This document shows, one piece after another, positions 37,108 to 45,647 of a stretch of 64,000 bases of DNA (positions within the stretch are counted from its first letter, which is position 1; each line of letters starts with the position of its first letter). Made by a program: the position numbers and the translations under genes. This DNA is from Paenibacillus foliorum (GTDB lineage: Bacteria > Bacillota > Bacilli > Paenibacillales > NBRC-103111): contig NZ_WHOD01000045.1 in the NCBI RefSeq assembly GCF_013141765.1, forward strand, positions 124,001 through 188,000, written 5' to 3'. The notes below the pieces were generated by a model. The model was given only the letters and a program-made list of their open reading frames with translations, did no database searches and was not told the origin of the DNA.

Positions 37108-37386
37108 TTAAGTCCATAATTTAAAATAGTAGAAAATAACAACATGCAGCAGCAAAAGTAAAGGAATTCCTATAACAAAAGACTTATGCTTGGTTTTATG
37201 TCGAAATAGCCGCATAGCCAGCCACGCGCCAGCAGCCCCACCTAGAGCCGCAAACGTAAACAATCGTTTCTCAGAAATCCGTCTTGCTTTACGTTTAGCT
37301 TTCGATTTATCCAGTCCCATACTAACAAAGGCGATTATATTCATCAATATCAGGTATACATAGATCCACTTCAATTTATTACTCAC
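37108..37386 (-). CDS. DUF1294 small membrane protein
   Basis: 92 aa. Hydrophobic helices at about residues 8-24, 42-60 and 70-88, separated by a Lys/Arg-rich segment (DKSKAKRKARRISEKRLF), the conserved signature of DUF1294 proteins, followed by GGAAGAWLAMRLFRHKTKH. The function is unknown. It lies 31 bases upstream of yhaM, so they may be co-transcribed. Confidence 0.85.
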   Translation of the reverse strand: MSNKLKWIYVYLILMNIIAFVSMGLDKSKAKRKARRISEKRLFTFAALGGAAGAWLAMRLFRHKTKHKSFVIGIPLLLLLHVVIFYYFKLWT

Positions 37387-37591
37387 CTTCCTTAACGTTC
37401 CCCTACTAGACTATAAATCAATATGATCCTCTTGGGAAGTCAAACAACTGTTATATTGCAGATTCAGATGACTAATAGATACCCATCTCCCATTTATCGA
37501 CACATGTACAGTTCAAAACCAAGAATATTTCGTGAACAGCCGACTGCATGGACTTCATAGGATGAACGAACTAAGGTGTAACACACATATT

Positions 37592-37620
37592 AAGAACCTG
37601 AGGCTATGCCTCAGGTTCTT
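37592..37620 (-). terminator. hairpin downstream of pncB
   Basis: Perfect 13-bp stem AAGAACCTGAGGC/GCCTCAGGTTCTT with a three-base loop, 57 bases beyond the pncB stop. The tail on the minus strand is only TTAATATG, so it may stabilise the mRNA rather than terminate strongly. The rest of 37387-37676 shows no gene. Confidence 0.6.
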
Positions 37621-37676
37621 GTCTAAGTGCGTTAGGAGGGAATCAGATTTTTCGTCGCATTTCTAATCCATTAGAG

Positions 37677-39119
37677 TTATTTCGTATTCTTGTGAATCAA
37701 TTCCATCTTTAATTCCCATGCCTTAGTGCTGAAGTCGACCAAATATTTAGCTGGATTCAACTTCCGCAAGAACTCTGGCCAGAACAGACCAAGCTGCTTT
37801 TGATGATAAACTCGGATGTCCTGCAGATTCGGTAATCGGTAAACTTGGCGCCCATCAACGAAGATATGCCGCAGAAGCGGGATAGCCTCGTACTGTTCGA
37901 TATATTTGTACAAGTAAGGATGAACCTTGTCGTACAGCTTCAGCTTCTCCCCGCTCATAACATCTGTCTCACCTGCGAGTGATACATAATCAGCTTCGGC
38001 TCTACCGGTTTCAAGGCTAACCAGCCTGAATACATCCTTAATTCCTGGAGTTGAAACCTTTTCCGGATTACCCGATATTTTAATGACAGGTATGAACTCC
38101 CCATCCTTTTCTCTCGCCACCAGCTTGTAAACCCCGCCTAATGCTGGTTGATCCGCCGCAGTAATAAGCTGTGTGCCAACTCCCCAGCTGTCAATCCGCG
38201 CATCCTGGGACTTCAGGTTAAATATGATGTTTTCATCCAGATCATTAGAGGCCACGATTTTGACATAGGACAGCCCCGCTTCATCCAGCATGGTACGCGC
38301 TGTTTTGGATAAATAGGCTAAGTCTCCGCTATCCAATCGAATGCCTCCCATTCGTTTTCCTTGCTGCTCCATGGTTTTGGCCACTTGAATGGCATGCGGG
38401 ACTCCGCTTCTTAATGTATCATACGTATCTACAAGCAATGTTACCTGATCGGGCAGCGCCGCGGCATAACGGTAGAAGGATTCTTCCTCACTGTCGTGAT
38501 CCTGCACCCATGAATGGGCATGCGTTCCTTTGGATGGAATATCGAACAGCATACCCGCTCGCATATTGGAGGTCGCATCAAAGCCTGCTATATAGGCCGC
38601 ACGTGCTCCCCAGACCGCAGCATCAGCCTCTTGAGCTCTCCTTGTACCAAACTCCATCAAAATATCATCAGGTGCGACTTGACGAATTCGTGAGGCTTTG
38701 GTCGCAATCAACGTTTGAAAGTTCATGAAATTCAATATCGCAGTTTCGAGCAGCTGAGCTTCGAATATTTTGCCCTCAACACGGATAAGCGGCTCATTCG
38801 GGAACACAATCGTCCCCTCTTCCACTGCAAGTAAATCCCCGGTGAACTTGAACCTCCTCAGCTCCTCGAGAAATTGAGGATCATAATTCTCCTCTTGCTT
38901 TCGCAAATACTGAATACATTCATCATCGAAATGCAAGCTATTCACGTACTCTACAATTCGCTGCAAGCCAGCAAAAACCGCATACCCATTCCCAAATGGC
39001 AGCTTGCGGAAAAACACCTCGAACACAGCTCGGCTTTCGTGAGTCCCATGTATCCAATGCGCATACATCATATTGATCTGATATTTATCCGTATGCAATG
39101 TTAAATTGTCGTAAGTCAT
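37677..39119 (-). CDS. pncB: nicotinate phosphoribosyltransferase
   Basis: 480 aa from the ATG at 39119 (AAAGGG upstream). N-terminal LTLHTDKYQINMMYAHW is typical of the family. The active-site His region and phosphoribosyl-binding loops are seen as FGTRRAQEADAAVWGARAAY, VDTYDTLRSG and RLDSGDLAYLS. It makes nicotinate mononucleotide in NAD salvage. It begins 20 bases after pncA, whose product supplies nicotinate. Confidence 0.95.
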   Translation of the reverse strand: MTYDNLTLHTDKYQINMMYAHWIHGTHESRAVFEVFFRKLPFGNGYAVFAGLQRIVEYVNSLHFDDECIQYLRKQEENYDPQFLEELRRFKFTGDLLAVEEGTIVFPNEPLIRVEGKIFEAQLLETAILNFMNFQTLIATKASRIRQVAPDDILMEFGTRRAQEADAAVWGARAAYIAGFDATSNMRAGMLFDIPSKGTHAHSWVQDHDSEEESFYRYAAALPDQVTLLVDTYDTLRSGVPHAIQVAKTMEQQGKRMGGIRLDSGDLAYLSKTARTMLDEAGLSYVKIVASNDLDENIIFNLKSQDARIDSWGVGTQLITAADQPALGGVYKLVAREKDGEFIPVIKISGNPEKVSTPGIKDVFRLVSLETGRAEADYVSLAGETDVMSGEKLKLYDKVHPYLYKYIEQYEAIPLLRHIFVDGRQVYRLPNLQDIRVYHQKQLGLFWPEFLRKLNPAKYLVDFSTKAWELKMELIHKNTK

Positions 39120-39139
39120 TAGCGAATCAACCCTTTCAA

Positions 39140-39673
39140 CTACAATACCGTTGCTCCTAGCACATGCTCGAAATGCCGAAGCGCCCAATCATGTCCATCT
39201 TGGTTAAAGCTAGCCACCGCGTCCCGATGTACATAAACCTTATAACCTTTGTTGTAAGCATCCACTGCTGTATGAAGAACACATATATCGGTGCAGACAC
39301 CTATCAGATGAACTTCTTTAATCCCCCGCTCCTGCAGCTTCAACTCCAAATCGGTGCCGCAAAAAGCACTATATCTAGTCTTATCCATCCAATAGATTAA
39401 ATTCCGATTGGCTTGAAATACTCCATCCAATTTCCCGTAGAGGTTCCTACCCTCAGTTCCTCTGATATTATGCGTCGGAAACAAACGCTGCTCTGGATGG
39501 AAGGTGTCGGCCTCCTCGTGCAAATCTACAGCCATGACAACCATATGCCCTTCAGCGACAAAACGTTCCGTTAACGACACCATCTTATTTTCAATGTCAA
39601 TGGCAGGTTGGCCGCAGGGAAGCTTTCCTACTACAAAATCGATTGTATAATCAATTACAATAAGAGCCTTCAT
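39140..39673 (-). CDS. pncA: nicotinamidase (isochorismatase family)
   Basis: 177 aa from the ATG at 39673 (GGGAAGGTG upstream; a GTG nine bases earlier overlaps that site). Catalytic triad residues: Asp8 in VIDYTIDF, a Lys in WMDKTRYSAF and the nucleophile Cys in GVCTDICVLHTA. It hydrolyses nicotinamide to nicotinate. Its neighbour pncB takes the next step, so this is a two-gene NAD-salvage operon. Confidence 0.93.
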   Translation of the reverse strand: MKALIVIDYTIDFVVGKLPCGQPAIDIENKMVSLTERFVAEGHMVVMAVDLHEEADTFHPEQRLFPTHNIRGTEGRNLYGKLDGVFQANRNLIYWMDKTRYSAFCGTDLELKLQERGIKEVHLIGVCTDICVLHTAVDAYNKGYKVYVHRDAVASFNQDGHDWALRHFEHVLGATVL

Positions 39674-40082
39674 ATCAAACACCTTCCCTTATCAAGTATC
39701 GTCAGTATTCTTAGTCTGATACAATCTCGATAGAACAATCATTGACTTGCAGCAGAATGCCTTATTAGAATGCCATAGAATCAGACACATCACAATATCC
39801 AGCAGGTCCTAATCCCAAGTAAAAAAACCTCTCAAACAGGAGGAGGTGTCCATCCAACCAACCAATTGGCCTTTGTTTTTTTCAGCATTATGCGTGTCAA
39901 TATTCATAGAAAAAACAGATTTCGGCGTTCCAACAAGCCTATGTAGGATGTATTTTGATTTATGTACATATTTAAAATCATTAATATTTAACTTCATTAA
40001 TAAAAATATTATTTAACTATATATAAATTTAACTTCATTAAATATAAAAGTTTCAAATCGTCTTTCAGATTTGTATGCTTAC
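39674..40082. other. gene-free stretch with weak terminator and direct repeats
   Basis: Nearest the pncA start nothing is recognisable. At 39821-39847 a small stem (ACCTC/GAGGT) followed on the minus strand by seven T may end the penicillin-binding-protein transcript. At 39986-40000 and 40027-40041 there is a perfect 15-bp direct repeat ATTTAACTTCATTAA with a partial third copy (ATTTAACT) at 40011. A 62-codon open frame here has no ribosome site. Confidence 0.45.
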
Positions 40083-42125
40083 TTATTCCCTAACAAATGA
40101 CTTAAAAATCGCACTAATCTTTGGCGATAAAACATGGCTGCCTCCTCGACTTTGCACATCCTCCATCATAAGAGCTATCAGCAGCTGGGGATTTTTAACG
40201 TTAAATGCAACAAACCAACCCACTTCTTTCCCTTGTGTACCTTTAGTTTGCTTCAACTCCGCTGTTCCTGTTTTACCCGCCAGTGTTAGTCCCTTTATTC
40301 GGGCTCCACGCCCTGTTCCCTGTGGATGCTCAATAACCTGTATTAAATCTTGCTGAAGGAGAGCAGCAACTTGTTCCGACATAGCAGCTTTCTTCCATAC
40401 TTCCCCATTCGTTGACCCATTAGCTGAATCCAGCAGCAGTTTAGGTGCTATCAGGTTTCCTTGATTGACGAATGGTGTGTATGTCACCGCCACATGCAGC
40501 GGATTCATTTGAACCTCTCCTTGCCCATAACCGGAATCCGCTAGTTGGATGTCATTCTTCATGGTTTTGTTAACTAACGTGGAAGTGTCCAATGGGTAAG
40601 GGATAGGAAGCTTTTCACCCAATCCGAATTTCCCAGCCTCTTGCATAAAGCTGTCCTTCCCCATTTCCAATGCTGCTTGAGCAAAATAAATATTATCGGA
40701 GTAGAGAAGCGCCTTTTGCAAATCCACCTGAGTTGCCGCCTCTGATACCCTTGTCACCTCGTAATTTCCCCAGGATGTATCCTTCTTCCAATGAAGCCCT
40801 GGTATTTCACGCAATTGAACCGGATCAATTGTCTTTGTTTGCAGACCTATTGCGGCGGTAAGCGGCTTAAATGCCGAACCCGGCGAGAACGTACGGGCGA
40901 ATCGATTCAATAACGGCTTAGCCGGGTTTTCGTTCCATTCCTTCCACTGCCCAGCAGAGACTCCGGCAACAAAGACATTTGGATCATAGGAAGGTGAGCT
41001 TACCAGCGCCAGTACGTCACCTGTTATTGGGTGAAGTGCTGCTCCCACTCCTGCATTCGAATCCAATTGCCGATAGATCTCCATTTGCAGATCTGCGTTT
41101 ATAGCAAGTCTGATGTTCTCTCCGTTATGTGCTTCCAGCTTGACGACGTTGACTTTTTCTTTGCCATTGACATCGGATATAAAGATCCGTCCTCCATCCT
41201 TACCCCTTAACCGCTCCTCAAGCACCTGTTCTAAGCCTGCCTTGCCAATATCATCATCAATCTGATAGCCCTTATCCTTGTAGGTCGTCCACTCCTCTTG
41301 AGTTAGCTTGCCAACATAACCAACTAAATGAGCTGCCGCTTCTTGAAGAGGATAAGTTCGGACTTTTTTAGGTTGGTAAGAAACCCCGGGAATAGAAGTT
41401 GCAGCTGCTAATCGCTTATCCGACCGCGAAATCAACGCAACAGGAACAAAGAAATCCGGCTTCACCCAGGACGCATTTCTTTTCTTATCGATATCCTCTA
41501 TATTCAATTTCATAAGCTCTGCTAACTGCCGAAGGGCTTCTGTAGGTGGATTCGGCAAACGGTTGGGAATAATACCAATTTCCGCCCTTTCCTCATTTAT
41601 CGCCAGTCCATTCCCATCACGATCTGTAATCTCTCCGCGAACTGCTTTGATTTGTTGTACTCTTACTTTGTCCTCCTCCTTCAGAGAAGGAAACAGCAGT
41701 GAAGGGTTCCACTCCAAATGCCAGATATTATTCTCCATCACCATCATGGCAAGGTTGTCAAACGCTACCGGCCCCGCAAACGTCTCCATCTGGACTTTAA
41801 TTGGATGCTTTACCGGTTCTTTCTCTGACCCTTGTTTATTCCCTTTGGCTGTATCCTGCGTTTGGGGTATAAGCTTGATTGTCAAACCTTTTGCGGCGAT
41901 TCCTTCGTAAATCGATTCATGCCTTTTACTAAAAGCTTCTTGGGTTATAACCGTTTTGGCTTTGTCACTAAGCATCGAATACATAGTGCTGTATTCACCT
42001 TTTTCCCAGTCGGTTATGTATTGTAGCAGTACTTCCTCTGAGGTTGGTCCTTTTTCCTTGCAGCCGGCACCTATCGCCATAGTAACTATTAACATTAGAA
42101 TAGCAATCGTTTGTTTTGTAATCAC
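40083..42125 (-). CDS. class B penicillin-binding protein (PBP3/PbpC-like lipoprotein)
   Basis: 680 aa. Signal peptide with lipobox IGAGC (Cys22). Residues ~28-140 form an NTF2-like (MecA N-terminal) domain, ~155-335 the dimerisation domain, and ~350-675 the transpeptidase. All three motifs are present: S417-A-F-K420, S476-D-N478 and K618-T-G620. It cross-links peptidoglycan outside the membrane. The architecture is that of Bacillus subtilis PbpC and staphylococcal MecA; resistance cannot be inferred from this alone. No operon partner. Confidence 0.93.
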   Translation of the reverse strand: MITKQTIAILMLIVTMAIGAGCKEKGPTSEEVLLQYITDWEKGEYSTMYSMLSDKAKTVITQEAFSKRHESIYEGIAAKGLTIKLIPQTQDTAKGNKQGSEKEPVKHPIKVQMETFAGPVAFDNLAMMVMENNIWHLEWNPSLLFPSLKEEDKVRVQQIKAVRGEITDRDGNGLAINEERAEIGIIPNRLPNPPTEALRQLAELMKLNIEDIDKKRNASWVKPDFFVPVALISRSDKRLAAATSIPGVSYQPKKVRTYPLQEAAAHLVGYVGKLTQEEWTTYKDKGYQIDDDIGKAGLEQVLEERLRGKDGGRIFISDVNGKEKVNVVKLEAHNGENIRLAINADLQMEIYRQLDSNAGVGAALHPITGDVLALVSSPSYDPNVFVAGVSAGQWKEWNENPAKPLLNRFARTFSPGSAFKPLTAAIGLQTKTIDPVQLREIPGLHWKKDTSWGNYEVTRVSEAATQVDLQKALLYSDNIYFAQAALEMGKDSFMQEAGKFGLGEKLPIPYPLDTSTLVNKTMKNDIQLADSGYGQGEVQMNPLHVAVTYTPFVNQGNLIAPKLLLDSANGSTNGEVWKKAAMSEQVAALLQQDLIQVIEHPQGTGRGARIKGLTLAGKTGTAELKQTKGTQGKEVGWFVAFNVKNPQLLIALMMEDVQSRGGSHVLSPKISAIFKSFVRE

Positions 42126-42260
42126 GGTATTCCCCTTCCGTTTAAGCTTCAGTTTATATTAGCCTAAATGGTTTCCTTGTAACATGAAGAAACGGTCATA
42201 TTTACCTGATGAATCACTAACGGCCAATGTTAGCCCTCCCTCATCAAAATTTCATTAAAA

Positions 42261-42296
42261 AAGCTCTCATTCCCCAAAATTTGAGGACGAGAGCTT
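42261..42296 (-). terminator. terminator of the YdeI-like gene
   Basis: Stem AAGCTCTC/GAGAGCTT with further pairing inside, followed on the minus strand by TTTTTT; 15 bases after the stop codon. Confidence 0.85.
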
Positions 42297-42311
42297 CATA
42301 ATGCTTTTCCA

Positions 42312-42980
42312 CTATGCTTTTTGAAAAGGAGATTTAATGCTATTAGTTAGCTTTTCAATGGATTTTTCAACACGCCCGGTCCGTGTCTCTTCCCTTTTGG
42401 CATCCGTTACCCATCGTACATATTCTTTACGGTTAGTGAAAGATAAGCCAGCAAAAAACTCGCTAGCCTCTGGATTCTCATTCAATGCCTGCTGCAGATC
42501 GTCGGGGATCTCCAGTGTCCGGTCTTTGGTTGGAATAGCGGCTGGCCTATCGGCTCTAGCAGCAATTCGCTCGCGCCTTGAACCCGTACTATTTACTAAA
42601 TCTATTATGCGAAACCTCATCGCTGACCAAGTTTCATCTATTGAAATTAAAGCGACACCTTCATAACCAGCTTCACTAATCACCTTCCAGCCTTCGTCCC
42701 TGCTAAGATCCGTTTTAAGCTTGGAGCTTTTCTTCGGATAAGTAATCCATAAGAGCGCATTGTATTTGACCGCTTGAAGGGCAACAGGAGCATGTACCTC
42801 TAACTCAGCGATACTACGCACAAATAGATGAACCAAATCGTAGGTACCTTCCGGTTGAGTGTCAAGCGAGGTATGTTCTGGCATAGGTATTAAACGTTCT
42901 CTATAACCTTCGGGCGCATTTAAAAGCAAAATTCGCTGTCCGCTTTGAATTCTTAGTTTTTTTAATAATTCAGCATCCAT
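42312..42980 (-). CDS. YdeI/OmpD-associated-family protein with DUF3052-like N-terminus
   Basis: 222 aa. Residues ~5-135 resemble DUF3052 proteins (GQRILLLNAPEGY, DLVHLFV, LLWITYPKKSSKLKTDL with a conserved GW segment). The C-terminal ~65 residues match the YdeI/OmpD-associated family (PDDLQQALNENPEASEFFAG, then KEYVRWVTDAKREETRTGRV). Neither half has an established enzymatic role. AAAGGAGTTGTAG precedes the ATG. Confidence 0.75.
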   Translation of the reverse strand: MDAELLKKLRIQSGQRILLLNAPEGYRERLIPMPEHTSLDTQPEGTYDLVHLFVRSIAELEVHAPVALQAVKYNALLWITYPKKSSKLKTDLSRDEGWKVISEAGYEGVALISIDETWSAMRFRIIDLVNSTGSRRERIAARADRPAAIPTKDRTLEIPDDLQQALNENPEASEFFAGLSFTNRKEYVRWVTDAKREETRTGRVEKSIEKLTNSIKSPFQKA

Positions 42981-43030
42981 TTAGCTACAACTCCTTTAAA
43001 GCTTACTATCAGCTGAACTGCTGCAGGGTG

Positions 43031-43930
43031 CTATACCTCTTTACGAAGTACAGTACCGGTTGCATGACGTAGTACACCTATACTCTCGTCTAAAAACGAC
43101 CGATTTTTCTCCAGCCCTCTGGTCTTGCACCAAACTACAGCACTGAACGCATCAAAAAATGAATAAAAAGGCAACACTGTATCTAAATCAATTATCGGCC
43201 TGACACTCTGGTAGCCTTTAATATAGCTTTCCTTAGCCTGTGGATCATTAGCGAGCAAATACCGGTCTACCTTCGTAAAATCAACCTCCGACGATCCCCC
43301 GCGAGCACTTTCAAAATCAATCAATCCTACCAGCCTTCCATCACGAACGAGAAGATTGCCCGGCCTGAAATCCATATGGACTAAACAAGGACCATCTGGC
43401 TCAGGAAGTTGGCTGAAGACTCCATCAAAATAATCCAGACACTTGTCATATAGCTCAGGCTCGAGAACTTCTTGGCAGGTTTTTTTACAATCTCCAAAAC
43501 ACCCTTGAATATAGGCCCGCCAATCGTTTCCCTCTACCTGTTGAAAGCCGTCTGGATGATCAACTCCATAACCTGGCATCACTACATTATGGAGCTGTGC
43601 ATGAAGACAGCCGATCTCAAAGGCAAGTGTTCGACTGGCATGTCCACTCACAGGCTCTCCATCGATAGCTTCCAAAAGTAATGCCCCCGATATGGAATCA
43701 TCGCCCTCCCAATAATCAAGTACCTTGGGAACTGGCAGATGCCCATCGAGTCTTTTTAAAATTTCATGCTCGCGGTATAGCTTCTGCTTGTTATATGGAA
43801 TTTTGATGTACATGTCTTGACCAAAATCAGTTTGAATTCGGTAAACCTCTGAGCTATATGACTCTGGAACATTCCGTACCTCAAGGACCTGCAAGCGAAA
43901 CTGTCTGATAACCTTGTCAACGTTATTCAT
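43031..43930 (-). CDS. aminoglycoside-phosphotransferase-family kinase
   Basis: 299 aa with a protein-kinase-like fold. The Brenner motif with the catalytic Asp is HMDFRPGNLLV, and the metal-binding Asp is in GLIDFESARGG. The ATP-binding half has YIKIPYNKQKLYREHEIL. Members phosphorylate antibiotics, choline, homoserine or other small alcohols, so the substrate is open; presence here is not evidence of resistance. GAGGGGATGAGC precedes the ATG. Confidence 0.82.
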   Translation of the reverse strand: MNNVDKVIRQFRLQVLEVRNVPESYSSEVYRIQTDFGQDMYIKIPYNKQKLYREHEILKRLDGHLPVPKVLDYWEGDDSISGALLLEAIDGEPVSGHASRTLAFEIGCLHAQLHNVVMPGYGVDHPDGFQQVEGNDWRAYIQGCFGDCKKTCQEVLEPELYDKCLDYFDGVFSQLPEPDGPCLVHMDFRPGNLLVRDGRLVGLIDFESARGGSSEVDFTKVDRYLLANDPQAKESYIKGYQSVRPIIDLDTVLPFYSFFDAFSAVVWCKTRGLEKNRSFLDESIGVLRHATGTVLRKEV

Positions 43931-44060
43931 TCAACAGCTCATCCCCTCTAGCTTACAGACTTTTCTTACAGTCAATCCCAATAATTATAGCATAACTCAA
44001 CCCTTTGTTACTCTACTCCATGCTCCAGTAAAAAAGGGTCTGGAAATAACCTGCATTTAA

Positions 44061-44077
44061 TGATACATTTAGTATCA
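44061..44077 (+). promoter_or_regulatory. palindrome upstream of an 80-aa protein gene
   Basis: TGATAC-ATTTA-GTATCA, perfect 6-bp arms, 30 bases before the start codon at 44107. An almost identical palindrome precedes the next small gene. Could be an operator, or a sigma-E-like -10 element (GATACATT against CATACATT). Confidence 0.5.
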
Positions 44078-44106
44078 ATCAATGAGGCTAGGAGGAAATA
44101 ACTCAT

Positions 44107-44349
44107 ATGGATCGGTGGAAGAAATGGTTGCTTTGCATATTTGCCGCAGGCCTTATTATAACAGGTTGGAATACATGGAAACTTCAATCGACGCTTCATT
44201 TTGATTATATTCCCCACCCAATTCCTACCAAACCTAATACAGTTCTGCCCGATATTCCAAACGATGGATCTAGCTATAGCTTTCGACTCGGCCTTGAAAA
44301 ACGGCTGAAGCCACAAGATTCCGCTGATCGCGTAACTGCTCCGAAGTAG
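44107..44349 (+). CDS. small membrane-anchored protein, family unknown
   Basis: 80 aa. N-terminal helix (WLLCIFAAGLIITGWNTW, residues 8-25), then a Pro-rich stretch (YIPHPIPTKPNTVLPDIP) and a basic C-terminus, probably outside the membrane. AGGAGGAAATAACTC precedes the ATG, which supports a real gene. I do not recognise the family. Confidence 0.7.
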   Translation: MDRWKKWLLCIFAAGLIITGWNTWKLQSTLHFDYIPHPIPTKPNTVLPDIPNDGSSYSFRLGLEKRLKPQDSADRVTAPK

Positions 44350-44454
44350 GTCTCCGATAATTCAACACAAGATCAGTCCAAATAAACACATAACAGTTGT
44401 TGCTTCGACAATATCCATTGCCCTCTTAGTACACTGATACTCAAATCGACATTA

Positions 44455-44471
44455 TGATACATTTCGTATCT
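44455..44471 (+). promoter_or_regulatory. second copy of the TGATAC palindrome
   Basis: TGATAC-ATTTC-GTATCT, one mismatch from perfect symmetry, 149 bases before the DUF2533 gene. An extra TGATAC half-site is at 44435-44440, with ATA 16 bases before GATACATT, which would fit a sigma-E-type promoter. Confidence 0.45.
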
Positions 44472-44619
44472 AATATATGCGTACCTTAGCATTTATTGCA
44501 AAGAATGAGAACCTTGCCGAAAGCTGTCCAACCTTATTTTAGGAACAACATCTTGCCCGACCGGACCCTCTCGTAGTATTATAACTACCAACATATCATT
44601 TAACTAAAGGAGCTTTCCC

Positions 44620-44883
44620 ATGTCGTCCGTTCATGAAGCGATTACAAGCCACACTCGTAAAATGCATTCTCATCTTGAAGTATTTCAACAACTTGACCAA
44701 CAGCGTGAAGAAGCTATAGAGCACGTCATTTCCCTATGTACATCCGGCCAACCCTACACTATCGATGCCATTAACAGAATCACCGCCAGCATCAATGAGC
44801 ATGCCAAGCATGGTATATCTCCAACGCGTCCCTATGTTACAACCAGCATGGTAGAACAATATGTCAACCGTACATCTCACTAA
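44620..44883 (+). CDS. DUF2533 (YpbS-like) small protein
   Basis: 87 aa, helical and soluble. The sequence starts SSVHEAITSHTRKMHSHLEV, has ITASINEHAKHGISPTRPYV and ends VEQYVNRTSH, the pattern I associate with Bacillus YpbS/DUF2533. Function unknown. AAAGGAGCTTTCCC precedes the ATG. A terminator follows 29 bases after the stop, so it is monocistronic. Confidence 0.7.
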   Translation: MSSVHEAITSHTRKMHSHLEVFQQLDQQREEAIEHVISLCTSGQPYTIDAINRITASINEHAKHGISPTRPYVTTSMVEQYVNRTSH

Positions 44884-44912
44884 TTATTACGGACCCATTG
44901 ACTGATCGGCAG

Positions 44913-44948
44913 AAAAGCTCTGAACAGGACTACCTGAACAGAGCTTTT
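44913..44948 (+). terminator. terminator of the DUF2533 gene
   Basis: Ten-bp stem AAAAGCTCTG/CAGAGCTTTT with a 16-base loop that pairs further inside, followed by CTTATT; may also serve the convergent Nudix gene. Confidence 0.8.
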
Positions 44949-44975
44949 CTTATTCCATTTAATAGGAAATCACCA

Positions 44976-45605
44976 TCATTTTTCTACTACTTTCAACATC
45001 ATCTCATAATAAGAGGAAGCTCTGGGCACAAATTCATCATCACCAAACAAGCGTTCTACAGGCTCCAATATACCAGCTATATTCGTCTCCACTCCGGCAG
45101 CTCGGATTTTATCTCCTCCTGTTTCCTGTTTGGCTAATCGTCTTACATCCTCTATAGAAACACGGTACAATCCCGTCACCTCATCCGATTGAAGCTTATA
45201 GGAATCCAGTGGTTGATTGGACCTGTATACGAAAATATGGCATATCTCACGGTCTATCAACCCGTCTGCCAGTCTCTTCTCATCTAACAAAACACCGCAT
45301 GGCTCAAGCAATTCGAAATCAACAGATACCCCGAGCTCCTCTTCCAATTCACGGTTACCATTTTCTATCTTTTCTCCAGCAAGCAGATGTCCTGCACAAG
45401 AAATGTCCAGCAATCCGGGAAATGTATCTTTTTGAGGATGTCTTTTTTGAAATAAAAGGGTCCTATTTCCATCCTGCTCATTTACAATCCAGCACTGAAA
45501 CGTGCGATGCCATAAGCCTTGAGAGTGCACCTCTTTGCGACTTGCAGTGCCTATCGGATTTAAATGGTCATCATAGATATCAAAAAATTCTTCAGCTTGT
45601 GCCAT
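44976..45605 (-). CDS. Nudix hydrolase of the isopentenyl-diphosphate-isomerase-like group
   Basis: 209 aa. It starts FFDIYDDHLNPIGTASRKEVH, then LWHRTFQCWI, the IDI-like/YfcD pattern. The Nudix box is loosened: AGHLLAGE followed by RELEEELGVS at about residues 71-93. Not a true IPP isomerase, since the YfcD group are probably hydrolases of unknown substrate. AAGGGGATTATTAT precedes the ATG. Confidence 0.85.
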   Translation of the reverse strand: MAQAEEFFDIYDDHLNPIGTASRKEVHSQGLWHRTFQCWIVNEQDGNRTLLFQKRHPQKDTFPGLLDISCAGHLLAGEKIENGNRELEEELGVSVDFELLEPCGVLLDEKRLADGLIDREICHIFVYRSNQPLDSYKLQSDEVTGLYRVSIEDVRRLAKQETGGDKIRAAGVETNIAGILEPVERLFGDDEFVPRASSYYEMMLKVVEK

Positions 45606-45647
45606 ATAATAATCCCCTTACTGTCATTAACAGCTTATAGTTCCATG

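Noticed and set aside
39809..39997. 62-codon frame on the minus strand
   Set aside because: No ribosome site, overlaps a terminator-like hairpin and direct repeats, no recognisable family.
43031..43930. Aminoglycoside resistance gene
   Set aside because: Only the broad phosphotransferase fold is recognisable; nothing ties it to an antibiotic substrate.
44008..44316. 102-codon minus-strand frame
   Set aside because: Antisense to the 80-aa gene, which has an AGGAGG site; no site on this strand.
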